In this document: positions 41,541 through 52,955 of the stretch, one piece after another
Numbering within the stretch: position 1 is the stretch's first letter
Layout of the letters: every line of letters begins with the position of its first letter
Source: Citrus sinensis
Lineage: Eukaryota > Streptophyta > Magnoliopsida > Sapindales > Rutaceae
Direction of reading: 5' to 3'
Assembly: GCF_022201045.2 (NCBI RefSeq)
Contig: NC_068559.1
Coordinates: 26,605,501 to 26,669,500, forward strand
Length of the DNA stretch: 64,000 nucleotides
Program-made: the position numbers and the translations under genes
Notes under the pieces: model-generated
Told to the model about the DNA's origin: nothing
Database searches by the model: none
Seen by the model: only the letters and a program-made list of their open reading frames with translations

Positions 41541-44500
41541 AGAAGCCTGCAAGTCAAGAAAATCTTAACGGAAACGAATCCGAAAGTCAAATATCTCATT
41601 TGGCTCTGGACATTGGAGGTGATCTTCATTCGACCTTTTCTCGTTCTTCAATATCGCACGAATCTGTGCTTATTTAATAATTTGTTGTTTGTTTATTTTA
41701 TATTGTAATAGCTCTATAATTTGAATGTTCGGTTAATTAACGAATTTCTTTAAACGGCGAATCTGACAGGTTCATTAATAAAGGTAGTGTATTTTTTGAG
41801 AAGTAACGGTAGTGGTGGTTCCGTAGATGACAGCGGTAAAAAAAGTGATCCTGTTCTCGAAGGGAGGCTTCATTTTGCTAAATTTGAAACCAGCAAAATA
41901 ATTGATTGCTTAGAGTTTATTCGTTCCAAGAACCTTCACCTTGCCGGTATGTATATGGATGTATATATCATATTCTATTATATTATGTGTTTCTCCCCCC
42001 TTAATATTCAAGTTGATAATATTAGTTTAATGCGAATCTCAAATCTCGAGGCATTTAACTGAATACGTTTTGCAATAGACAGTGTAATTATTGGTTTACT
42101 TTGTCTGAATTGGAGCTTGATCTGAGCTCAACTGGCCTTTAAAGATAGTATCATGGTACCTGCTTTGCTTGAGCTGAATTTTGTTTAAAAACTGGACTAG
42201 TTGCTCGTTTAGTCGACTGCATCATTTAAATGTGTGATATCAAGATCTCAAACTCATATTGTAGTAATGCATTTTCGTTAATTATACATTAGCTGGCAGT
42301 TAATGACTTAGCCACACAAATTGGTCTTTCATTAGATAAAAGCTAATGTATAATTGTGAGAAACAAATTCATCATTAGAACTAACTTTAGCAGTCAATAT
42401 GCTTTGGAGGCAAGCTTTTAGCAGACAATATGCTTTTGAGGACATATATGTTCTTTTCATTTGCTTACAAATAAAGATGAATCCAGGTTTCCGGCATCAT
42501 GATGCTTCTGCCAATGACAAGACCCTTATTAAGGTATAAATTAATCGTTGACTGCTGCAACACCATGATCTCAAAGAAAGTGTATATTCTAGATAAAAGC
42601 TAGGCATTTTTGTCTTTAGATTATAATTGAAGTGAAGAGTTATTGTTGATCTTTCCGAACTGCAGTTTCATTCAATTTTGATTCTTCCTCAAATCCGAAA
42701 TTCACTCTACATACTCATTTTTCTGACAATCTAAATTTTTGCTTCTCTACTGCTACTCATAGTTCATATATAGTTCTAAAAATTGATTTGAGCATTCAAG
42801 AATTGCTTAGAATTTTTGCTTATGATGTAATAACCTTTCTGATTATGGTGGCTCTTAGTTGAGTTTTGTTAACTAGTTACTATATGTGAGTAGGCCACAG
42901 GTGGTGGGGCTTACAAATTTGCTGATCTCATCAAAGAAAAGCTTGGTGTTGTTCTTGATAAGGAAGACGAGATGGACTGTCTTGTGACTGGTGCTAATTT
43001 TCTGCTGAAGGTAGGATACTAATAGCAAGTGCATATAATGATATTAACACTGTGGAATCTCTTTATTTAGTACTATAATGTGAAGCCATCTCTTCATTTA
43101 GTGCTATAATGTGAAGCTGTCTCGTATATAGCCTCTTGTCTATGGACCTTTACGAACAAAATGTTGTGGATCATCCACGGGTTTCTCTTTATCTTCTACC
43201 TGTAGTTTTATTGTTATTATTATTTTGGTTATTGTATTGCATCTAGTGTTTTGATTCATTTTCTTTCTGCCTTACTAAAATTTTTCCTGTGTTTTGGTTC
43301 TGTGAATAGGCAGTTCATCAAGAAGCTTTTACTTATGTGGATGGTCAGAAGGAATTTTTGCAGATTGACCAGAATGATTTATACCCTTATCTTCTTGTTA
43401 ATATTGGCTCTGGTGTTAGCATGATTAAGGTACTTTGAATATAGACAAGTTTGGATCTAACTAATAAGTCTCTCTAAATTTTTTTTGACTGTCAGTCATG
43501 TGCTCGTGTAGGTGGATGGTGATGGCAAATTTGAGCGAATTAGTGGAACAAGTGTTGGTGGTGGTACCTTTTGGGGTTTGGGAAGGCTTTTAACAAACTG
43601 CAAGAGGTAATTCTTTTCTTTATGATTCTAATATTGTGATTATTTGTTTGTTTTATTATTTTTTGTTTGTGTTTTACTTTAGTGAAACCCTTGTTTTTTC
43701 TTTCTCAGTTTTGATGAGTTGCTGGAATTAAGCCATCAGGGAAACAATAGAGTTATTGATATGCTTGTCGGGGACATTTATGGTGGGTCAGAGTACTCAA
43801 AGGTATAAAAATAGGTCCTCTTTTGCCGGCTTCTATGTTTGTGTAAATATCTTTGAAGTGTCTGAGTAGCAGCAGCAATTCTACTTTTAATCCGTGAAGA
43901 AAACTTTCTATTTACCATATTAATTTCCCATCTTAAAATGGTTTACTGCATTGTTTTCTTATTTTCAGTTCTATTTTCTAATTTCTTTTCAAATGATGAC
44001 AGATTGGTCTTACATCAACAAACATTGCTTCCAGCTTTGGTAAGGCAATCTCTGATAATAAAGAACTTAAAGATTACAAACCTGAAGATGTAGCCCGCTC
44101 CCTTTTAAGAATGATTTCAAATAATATTGGGCAGGTTAGTTGCTATGAGACATTCTTTTTTACACAATTCATTAATTATATAGATCATGAAGCTGATGTT
44201 ATCTGTTCGAAGTGTGCTTAGTGGAGAACAAAGAGTAACATTTTTTTATTGTAGTAAATAATTGAAGGTCCCATTAAGCAGGCCCAGCCCACTAATTTGT
44301 CATTATTCTGGAATAGTTTTGTCATCATTTAACCAGTTTGGTTATCAAAGTAGAGCTGACACCCATCTCAGAGATATTTATTTATTTATGGAAATTTATC
44401 TCACCCTGATTCTCAGCAAAAATCAATAGGTGACCTTGGACATCAAAGCATATTTTATAAGAATACTAATGCAGACAGTGAATATGCTCTTTATGGATGG

Positions 44501-46015
44501 AAAGAGTTTTTCTGCTCTTTTTTTCTTCGAGTAACATCTATATATCATATTGCAAGGCTTCCACTCTTCTTTCTGGTACTCCAGTTTCAGTCTGAATTTA
44601 GGTGCTCTAAAACATAAAAGTCTGTTCCAGTATCAGAAGACCTAGATTGTGCATAGTGGTTAGGTGCTAGGTACCCTTGACAACATTTTCTCTTTCCATT
44701 CTATGAGGGAGTAAGTAGACGTATTTGGACATATATTTGGTTTTTTATTTTTATGGCTATGCTTGTAAATTAACTGGCCTAATCAGGAGAGAATTAAATG
44801 TTTTTCTATCAAACTTTTTTTTTTTTGTGGGGGTTGTGTGTGTATAATTGTCTTATGATTAATTTCATCATAACAGTAACATCTTTTTGTCCCAGATTTC
44901 TTACCTGAATGCTCTTCGATTTGGACTCAAGCGGATATTTTTTGCTGGATTTTTCATTCGAGGTCATGCATATACCATGGACACAATCTCTGTTGCAGTT
45001 AGTTTCTGGTAATTATTCGGAGATTGTTCTTCATTTCATGCCTCAAATTGTGTATTTTTTTTTTGGCTCCTGCATGTTCTGAGAGCATTCTTAATAATTC
45101 TACTCGGTGCTTCAACTGGATTTAATAACCCATTTGAATCTAGATAACTGATAAGCATTTCGAAACATAACATCATTTTTAGAAATTGAGCAGCCACCAG
45201 AAAGGAAAAGGTTACTACTTTTGAAAAGTGGTTCTTGTGAACTTAGTGACATTTAATTCATAATCGATTTTCTTTTCTTTTCTTTACTTTTTTTTTAATA
45301 AATAAAAGTTGGTTACAATCCTGTGTTCTTGGATTTCATTCAAATACTATCTTAAAGAGAACAACAAAAATAGCATTTCAGTATCTTTGGATTCTAAACT
45401 AAGTTTTAGAATTATATCTATTAACTGTTCTTGAATATTCCCAGCTAAACTTATTTTCTTTATCTATCCTCTCAAATTATCAGACAAACCCTAGATTATC
45501 ACCAATCACAATAAACAACAATGATCATTCTTTGAAGTTGTAACAGTACACCTTTTTCTTTCAACTGAAAATATTTTTAACCATATTGACATAACTGAAA
45601 TTAAGTTCATTGTGGCGGTTGAGTTATTTATTTATTTATTTTTTACTCCTGCATTTTCCCCTCAGCCTTTGGTTCAAATTGCCTTGGAAATTTGTCAGAT
45701 ATCTGCTGCTTCATTATTATATTTTCAGCATCCATATCTCACATGGCTTTCACTAATAATATTTTCTCCATCCTCTCCATTTTCAGGTCTAAAGGAGATG
45801 CAAAGGCAATGTTCTTGCGTCATGAAGGGTTTCTTGGAGCATTAGGTGCATTCGTGAGCTATGAAAACCATGGTCTTGGTGGCTTGAAGACCCATCAATC
45901 AGTGCAACAATTTGCGGTCAGCGAGACCTATGCAGGAAAAAAAATGTGTTGCCTGGTAAATGAGGATTTGAATGACAATGAAAGTATAGATTTTGGTGTA
46001 GCCTTTGCAGCTTAG
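41531..46015 (+). CDS. PANK1: Pantothenate kinase (eukaryotic type II)
   Basis: Ten exons: 41531-41618, 41770-41946, 42487-42533, 42894-43010, 43310-43429, 43512-43606, 43709-43802, 44003-44134, 44896-45008, 45787-46015; 403 residues. It phosphorylates pantothenate, the first and controlling step of coenzyme A synthesis. The actin/hexokinase-like fold is seen in [15 protein letters not shown] (ATP-binding start), [27 protein letters not shown] and [18 protein letters not shown], the signature of eukaryotic pantothenate kinases. Length matches the short single-domain plant enzyme and not the PANK2 form fused to a phosphatase domain. The last 40 residues after [11 protein letters not shown] are less familiar to me. 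A short overlapping upstream frame precedes the start. Confidence 0.92.
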
Positions 46016-46721
46016 CATCTGCAGCAGAAAATCCTCCTGGACTTGGATCTGGCAAGACCTGATAATTTTTTCTCCGTGACCAGCTCACACTCCCTTGTGA
46101 AGCTAGAATCAGAGTTCACAGTATTTGTAACATAGTTGGGGTCAATAGTTAAAATGGATAAGGAAAGCTGGAAACGATAAAGAAATAATGGAGTTGATGA
46201 TGAAACAAGATCTGTTGTAACTATACTATATTTTCTTGTTTCATTTATACCAATACCATTTGTAACTTAATTCTGCAAAAAGCAATTTCTAGTGAACAAT
46301 AAAATTTAAGTTAGATAGGTTTCATCTTTGTTTATCAGGGCAAAATGCAAAGTTAGCAGCACAGGGATTAGTGATATTCTGATGTTGTGATGTTGCTAAC
46401 TGTCTAAAAGAAGACAACATTTATCCAGTCCTACAGAAAAATATAACCACCAGCAGAATCTGGATATGTCCTCAGATATCTATTGTGCATTCGTGCTTTC
46501 AATTTCTCTACTTTGGTTTGAGTTTTTCCTTTTTCACATTACCACACCACCAAAAGCTGGAAGAAAATCTGCGTGGGGGCTGCTCAATTCAATAAACTGG
46601 CTGAAAGCTGCCAGCAGGGGAATAACAAGAAAAGAATGGTACTAGCGCCGGATATTTTTGTTATATATATATATAGAGCAGTGCAATGGAATACTGATGA
46701 AGGTCAAGAATTGTTACAAAA
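46016..46721. other. Spacer between convergent pantothenate kinase and DUF220 genes
   Basis: It holds the two 3' UTRs and a short (TA)n tract at about 46661-46675. I see no further gene. Confidence 0.5.
46298..46303 (+). terminator. Likely polyadenylation signal of pantothenate kinase
   Basis: AATAAA about 283 bases after the stop codon. It is the best hexamer before the convergent DUF220 gene. Confidence 0.35.
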
Positions 46722-48295
46722 CTACTGAGATGGTTCATCAAAGAACCTTTTGAGATATTGCTTAGCAAGTCTCCTCCGGAAGGCCCATCTTTCTTTGATA
46801 TCAGAAATTTGATCAATTTGGTGTAAATCTTTTGATTCCTGATGTACTTCAAGCGACTTTCCAGGGTCAAAACTTCCCCTGATTCTAGCAGATTCGGCAA
46901 GAAGATCATGTATCAGCATCTCAGTAGTTCTGGCAGTGATTCCTCTAAGGTACCAGGAAATGGGAGGTGGAGGAACAATGGCAGGCTGAATCAGTTGCTC
47001 CAAGCTCACCGTTGATGCAATCCTGCCTTTGCCTCTGGTACATGAATGGTAATCTTCACATGTCTTAGGCTGAAATGGAAAGCAGAGCTTTTCATCAACA
47101 AATAAAGGTTCTATTACCCAACAACCTTCAAATCTTTTCATGAATCCTGTTTTCACTTGCTTGAATTTCATCTGTCAAACAATCATCATGAAAGGAACTA
47201 AGAAAGCAATAAATAACAGATAAGAAATATGTTTTAAAGGAAAACCATCAAGCCCTTGGTAAAATGGAACATGGAATCAGTAATATATAAAGAAAAAGAA
47301 ATAAACAATATTAAGTCCTCACTGAGTGATCTCGTCTGTCCTGATCAACTAAAACGTGAACCAACATGACCCCTGACCACCAAAGGAATTTCCATAAAGC
47401 TGCTTGCTCCACTTCAACAACCTGTCTATGCCCTTCATCGATCAAAACTCTCCTGGATAAAACCTCCTGATGAAGGCAATAATCTTGTTATGTCGAAATA
47501 GAAGCTACTGAGACGCAATAAGATCAACACTAGACAGATCATGTCTGATAACATAATGAGGCGATACTGATCAAGCCCTGAAAGAATTGGTGGAATAGAA
47601 GATACGATGTACCTTAATATTCTTGAAAACCCTCCTGTTATCTGGGTCAGTCACGATATTATATACAGCATCTGGGGGCAACCCAACATTGACCTTTACA
47701 TTGAGGTTACAAAGGGAACCTTTAGGTACACTGACCTGTTAAAAGAGTAATATTAGAGTCAAAATGCATGTTGCCACTTGGCCTCAGGATAGATATCCTG
47801 GAGAGGAATCAACTCTATAAGATGGTCCAAGAAATGGAATGCAATTATTGAAAACGCTCAACTCTTCCTCAAGAAATGGAACATTGTTATTGAAAATGTT
47901 CAACTCTTCCTTACCTTAATTATTGGAGGTTGATCAGTCCATGTGGGATTTTCTCTCCAATGCTCCAGTTGTCTTTCCATATCAACCTCCAAGGCAGTAG
48001 TTGACCCCTTCCCCTCTCCCAGGTCAGAGCTCATTGTACTTGACGTCTCATTATCTTTAGTTAATCCCTTGAGCGGTGCCTACAACGAAAGGGGTTTTTA
48101 TTATCTATAAAACTTCCATAAAAAAAACCAACATCCATTGAAGGTTTCTACAATACTGACCTTAAGATAATTCTGAATCTTGTGAGGCAACTGCACAAAA
48201 AATGAAGAAATTGCCGGATCAAACACCTTTGGGGTGCTTTTTATCTTATTATTGTGAACATCAATGGTATTCTTGGTTTCTTCCTTCTCACCCAT
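46722..48295 (-). CDS. DUF220 family protein
   Basis: Five exons on the minus strand: 48295-48161, 48079-47915, 47735-47613, 47466-47323, 47171-46722; 338 residues. The central region ([21 protein letters not shown], then [21 protein letters not shown]) has the look of a START/polyketide-cyclase-like lipid-binding fold and matches the plant DUF220 group as I remember it. The conserved block [20 protein letters not shown] follows near residue 265. No signal peptide or membrane segment is visible. The biochemical role of the family is not known to me. The first 100 residues are variable and hydrophilic. The start is the first ATG of a frame that splices in phase through all five exons. Confidence 0.82.
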
Positions 48296-49438
48296 TAGAA
48301 CCTGGAATCTTTTGTAAATGTAAGGCTGTTTTCTATGTTCATTTGAAAGACCTTTTCTATTATTTTAGCACACAAAAATGCCGTTCTGTCATTAAATACT
48401 ATTTGGAGAAACTCCAAACATCTGCTTATGAAAAGTATTCAAAGCAGCCTTCCATATTTTTCAAAATGCTGACTTATAGATGGTTGGTTGGAAAAAACGA
48501 ACACTCAATTGCTACCAAGAAAGCAATGTTCAGCCAAAGCCATGTACAAGTCGACGCACAAAATTAAAGCCATGTAGACGTCCAGACACGAAATTGAATA
48601 CCTATACCTTCAAGACAACTGATGTTACTTTATAATCACTGCGCTTAAATATCATGCATAAAGTCTTGTAAGCAATCTAAGAAGTTCAGAAAATCAATCT
48701 CAAGAAAGCACCTAACTATGATATTATTTTACAAATTACACAATCCGAGTACACGAATAAGGAACTGAAGAAATTGGAAATATAAATGTTTGCAGCAAAA
48801 ATGAAACAATTACTTCATCACAGATCAATACACACTATGCGCTAGAATTTATGTAAAAGAATAATAATGAAAAATTAAAGAGAAAGAAAGGAACATGAAG
48901 AAACAGAGAGCACGATAACCAGTAGGTCAACTCACTCAGTAGTGAAAGATCTCATCACTTTTAGAAACTGAAGAGATAGATGCCCAAATAGATAAAAGAC
49001 ATATCCACCCAACTGTATAAACCATACAAAATGTTTTGACGAAAGAATCGGAACAAAAAGATTTGCTCACAGTTAAAAATTGGATAAAGCTAGAAAAATA
49101 TGCGTCCCAGAAAAAGATTTTCTATCTAGTTAGAAATTTAGAAATGAGCTCGAAGTTTGAGCTAGCAATGGGACATGGACGTCTTTCCTGTAATTTTAGT
49201 CGAAAAAATCGATTCAGAAGTAAGCTAACACGTCATGCACATGGTCGCGAAAGTACTGGAAGTGCAAAAATCACGGCTGGAAGAAGGTGCTTTTAAATGC
49301 TTGCTCCCGGTCCCCAGGAACATTTGGGAAACTCGATGGTCACTCCTCTGCCTCTGGTCTGCAGGGGGTGTTAATGTAATTCTGCAGTGTGATGTTTTTG
49401 GGCCATCCCCAGACTAGAAATTTAGCATCGTAGTCTAA

Positions 49439-49786
49439 GGTTCCGTTTGGGACAGTTTTATTAAATAGAGTTTAAAATAATAAAATTTATATCAATAAAA
49501 TTTTTAAATAAAATATCATTAAGTGTTTGGTTATCAATAAAAAAAATATTTTTAAATTATTAAAATATGTGATATTTTTTATATTATATATTTTTTAAAA
49601 AAAATTCTCTAACCTCTACTCTCTAAAGTTTAAATTTTAGATTTTTACTAGTAAAGGTAAATTAGTTTATTTAAATTAAAAAAATTCTATCAAAAAAATA
49701 ACCAAACACCATAAAAATTTTTAAAAAGTACTTATGCGATTAAATAAACACTTATATCTCTTTAAAAAGTCGTACCAAACATGCAC
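49439..49786. mobile_element. Tourist-like MITE
   Basis: 348 bases. The left end GGTTCCGTTTGGGACAG and the complement of the right end GTGCATGTTTGGTACGAC are imperfect inverted repeats of the GTTTGG type, with TAA directly outside both ends (49436-49438 and 49787-49789). The interior is AT-rich and non-coding. Confidence 0.65.
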
Positions 49787-49799
49787 TAAATAAATTCAA

Positions 49800-50060
49800 C
49801 CCAAAAACTCATAGACGTTATGTCGTTTTTAAATTTTTAATTCGGATGCAATGTCGTTTTCTAGGATACGACAAGCTTAAGATGTATATTTTCAAATTAT
49901 TAGACCGACGCGTCGTCTGAAAATGAGTAATATGATACAACGTCGTTGGTTATTAGACGACCTGCCGTTCCCCTGCCAAACTTTTTCCGTATTTGTTGTT
50001 AATAATGGGAAAAGCAACTGAATTGGGACTGTTGGTACAGTGATTGATTATTTGCATCTT
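49800..50060. repeat. GTCGT-rich repeat, copy 1
   Basis: Many short GTCGT/ACGAC motifs (for example ATGTCGTTTTT, ATACGACAAGC, GCGTCGTCTG) over about 200 bases, followed by AAAAGCAACTGAATTGGGAC and GTGATTGATTATTTGC. Related copies lie at about 51793 and 52795. The class of repeat is unknown; motif-dense subterminal DNA of a CACTA-type transposon is one possibility. Confidence 0.6.
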
Positions 50061-50398
50061 GAAGAGGTTATTTGCTTATGGAGGTGGAAGCCTGCAATTG
50101 CGAAAATTTTGATTTATCAGATGAGAAACAGAGAAGAGTTTCAAACCCATGAATGATATCATTATCATGATCACGTTGATTCTTCATATATTGGTTCCTT
50201 TGTTCTCTCCCAAGGCACACTTGGTATGGAGAAAAAGTCTCACTCAACACAGCTGAATGGCACGTGCACATCCTTCGTCATCACGACCAAGCACAGGTTC
50301 ATGCTCGTGCAATGCATACTTCACCTTTGCCTCTCATTGAATTGCCCATCAATCTCCTTCATATGCTCTTCTGTAAAAGGATAAGCATCAGCTCTATT

Positions 50399-51311
50399 AG
50401 CACAAATTTTACCCCAGCTTATTAGGTGGAAGTTCCAACCGAAGATGACCTCCTAAGAATTGGGGTTCCTCTTTGTTGGATCTAACGATAATTAATTTAT
50501 TTTTTGGGCTAATCTTAATGAGTCTTTAAATCTCTTCCTTTGAATCTACTTCCTTAGGAGATATAAATGTCCTTATCTAATGATAAACTACAAGCACAAG
50601 AAAAAGATTAGAGGGTTGACTTTGCCAGCGTAAACCTTCTGATAGTTAAGTCAGTCACTAGGACTTTTGAAATATAAATTTAGAGAGAGAAAGTCAACAT
50701 TTCCTCTATTAAATTCATTTTTCTTATATTTTAGTGAAAATGAATGGCATATTTATAGGCGAAATCAATTCAACTTGAGTCATAATTATTTTGATGACAA
50801 GTGTCATTATTCTTGTGACAACTAGCAACATTTGTCTGCTTATACCAATGTTAATTAACATACGAATATGCAAGTTTATCTACATATTAAAAGAAGAAGT
50901 GTTTTAACCTTAAATTATTTTTACCAAGACTCTGGGATGATAAGAACTTTGGAATATAAGAAGTTTACCCTAGATAGTTTGTCTTAGAATAATAGTTTAG
51001 GACTTTGGAACTTTTTGGACATGAACTTTAGAACCTTTTGGGCTTTTAAGCCTTGCCACTTATAAGATTTATCTTAGATAGTTTATTTTAAGATAAGAGC
51101 CTAGGATCTCGGAGTCTTTTGGATTTTAAAGCCTTACCACCTAAGTGGTTTGTGTTAGGATAAGATTTTGAGACCTTGGAATAGAATTTTTTGGACTTTA
51201 AACTCTTACCACTGAAAATGTTTATCCTAAGTAGTTTATCCACCACTTCATGAACTTTATTTATAATAAATTTATTTGGAGCTATCGAGCTTATTCTATT
51301 TTTTGTCAAAC
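50399..51311. repeat. Unclassified insertion with degenerate tandem units
   Basis: It splits the nucleoredoxin relic. From about 50920 to 51245 it contains roughly four diverged 70-90-base units built from motifs such as GGACTTTGGAACTTTTTGGA, AAGCCTTGCCACTTA and TTATCTTAGATAGTTTA. No coding frame, and I could not find clear terminal repeats or a target duplication, so I do not assign it to a class. Confidence 0.5.
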
Positions 51312-51474
51312 AGGTTCCATGGACAGCAATCATATCCCTGGCTTCTTTTGTGATAGCTCGATCTGATGGTCCAGTAGCAACTAGCATAGGAATACCATTG
51401 CCCTTGAATTTGCCACTCAAGGATGCGTTCCTTGCATCACCAAAGGGAAGAACCAGCCATTGCATTCATTTAAA

Positions 51475-51699
51475 GAAGCAAACCCAACGTTTACAGTTTA
51501 TCATAATGAACACGTGTAATGACACTGAGAGCCGTACGTGTCGCTAGCACATCAAACTTCATAAGCTATATAAAGGGGCATAACTTCTCAAGAAAGCGCA
51601 TTCAGAAAGAGTAGCAGAGCAGAAGAGAGCCTAAAGAAGAAGAAGAACGCATGAAGGAAAATAAATTGTAAAGCAAACTTCACATTTTTAAAAAACCCA
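51475..51699 (+). other. Promoter-like segment inside the nucleoredoxin relic
   Basis: It carries an ACACGTGT G-box (51510-51517), TACGTGTC resembling an ABA-response element (51535-51542), CTATATAAAGG (about 51567-51577) and a purine-rich leader ending in a seven-codon frame (about 51650). This resembles a compact plant promoter with a leader, in opposite orientation to the relic. Whether it is active is unknown. Confidence 0.35.
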
Positions 51700-51792
51700 C
51701 TTCGAATGGTTCATTCCTTTCCTCAATCTTCTTGTATGCTTCAATAAGCTTGGGAAGAAAAGCACGACATGGAGCAGAACATTAATGCGATG

Positions 51793-52060
51793 AGTACAAA
51801 AACTCGTAGCGGTCATGTCGTTTATCAATTAATAAATAGGATGAATCGTCGTTTTATGAATACGACAAGCGTACAAATTATGCGTCGTATATCCGTTACG
51901 ACCATGAACCAACATGTCGTCTGCGTTTTTAATAAATGAATTTCATCACGTCGTTGGTAAGTAGACTACCTATATATCGTCCCCTTGGAATACTTTTCCA
52001 CATATGATAAGCATGGAAAAAGCAACTGAATTGGGACCAGAAATAGAATTTTGCTTCAGA
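51793..52060. repeat. GTCGT-rich repeat, copy 2
   Basis: Same motif style as copy 1 (CATGTCGTTTATC, GAATACGACAAGCG, ATGTCGTCTGCG, CACGTCGTTGGTAAG), followed by AAAAAGCAACTGAATTGGGAC. It directly abuts the upstream end of the nucleoredoxin relic, just as copy 1 abuts its downstream end. More distant similarity (GGAAGCCTGGAATT, then ATGAGAAGCAGAGAAG) extends to about 52370. Confidence 0.6.
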
Positions 52061-52794
52061 AAAAGCAACTGAATTACCGGCTGCAGCCAGTTTGGTCTAC
52101 AAGAGCTTATAATGACTAGTGATAAGACCATGGATAGCTGCGGAGCTGATGTAGACATTGCTTATGGTTATATATGGAGCTGGAAGCCTGGAATTAGGAA
52201 GCAACATGTGAAGATTTTGATCATGATTCATGGACATACACATTTATCATATTGTTCCTACAGGTGGTGGCGTGATTAGAGACCGGATCATTTTGTTATG
52301 TCATGAGAAAGGGAACCAAAACTGAAATGAAAGCAGTGATTAGATGAGAAGCAGAGAAGACTTTCAAAGCCATCACAAAATCTTAGTGGAAGGCAAATGA
52401 TTTATGTTGGCATGTCATGATGTTGAGATAAGAAGCAAAATTCTCCCCCCAAGGTAGCGGTCACTACCAGCTCCTTTTCTTGCCATATACAGAAATTATT
52501 CCACTCAATAAATCAGAAATTAACTATGCTATGATATATTACGTAGTTCAAACAACTGACTTTTACATACGCAAAAATATATGCATATACACCGTTTTAC
52601 GTATCTTGCCATGCTTACCTATGGGTTTAAACTGCTGTATATAGAGCTTGATATTGAATATTGATGCACAAAAGGTCGGGAGCAAGTCTCGGTGACCAAT
52701 ATCATCTCCAAGTGCTACTGGAACTCGATCAAACACGCTGCTGCATCCCTTTCCATTCGAGACCACATTGGATCCATAGTTTAAAGAAACTTAA

Positions 52795-52955
52795 CCCAAA
52801 ACGCCGTAGACGTTATGTCGTTTCCAAACTTATAAATCGGAGGTACATTCCCTTAAACCGACAAGTCGTAAATAGCTTTAATAATAGGATGTTGTGTCGT
52901 TTTAAAGCATGGAAAAAGCACCTGAATTGGGTCCATTGTTGCGGTGATTGATTAT
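52795..52955. repeat. GTCGT-rich repeat, copy 3
   Basis: Shorter copy: CGTAGACGTTATGTCGTTTC as in copy 1, an ACCGACAAGTCG segment, TTGTGTCGTTTTAAAGC, then AAAAGCACCTGAATTGGG and GTGATTGATTATTTGC. Confidence 0.6.

Larger units (their letters stand above)
48296..50185. other. Spacer upstream of the DUF220 gene
   Basis: AT-rich DNA with no recognised gene. The first part must hold the DUF220 promoter and leader. It also contains a small Tourist-like MITE (49439-49786) and the first copy of a GTCGT-rich repeat (about 49800-50060). Confidence 0.5.
50186..51790 (-). pseudogene. Nucleoredoxin 1 relic, broken by insertions
   Basis: Three blocks in the same order and strand as the last exon of the intact nucleoredoxin gene at 54288-54950: about 51700-51790 (third thioredoxin domain near the WCPPC region), 51312-51474 ([11 protein letters not shown] to [10 protein letters not shown] region) and 50186-50398 (C-terminal part towards the DC1 finger). 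Between blocks lie unrelated sequences of about 910 bases (50399-51311) and 225 bases (51475-51699). The finger block also lacks bases present in the intact gene. No usable frame spans the blocks. It is a partial duplicate of the neighbour gene, dead by structure. Confidence 0.8.

Noticed and set aside
44630-44700. Possible SINE head (GTGCATAGTGGTTAGGTGCTA) in pantothenate kinase intron 8
   Set aside because: No B box is found at the right distance. The A-box-like match alone is not enough.
52661-52951. Plus-strand 96-codon frame overlapping repeat copy 3
   Set aside because: It runs through the GTCGT-rich repeat and has no homologue that I recognise; a chance frame.
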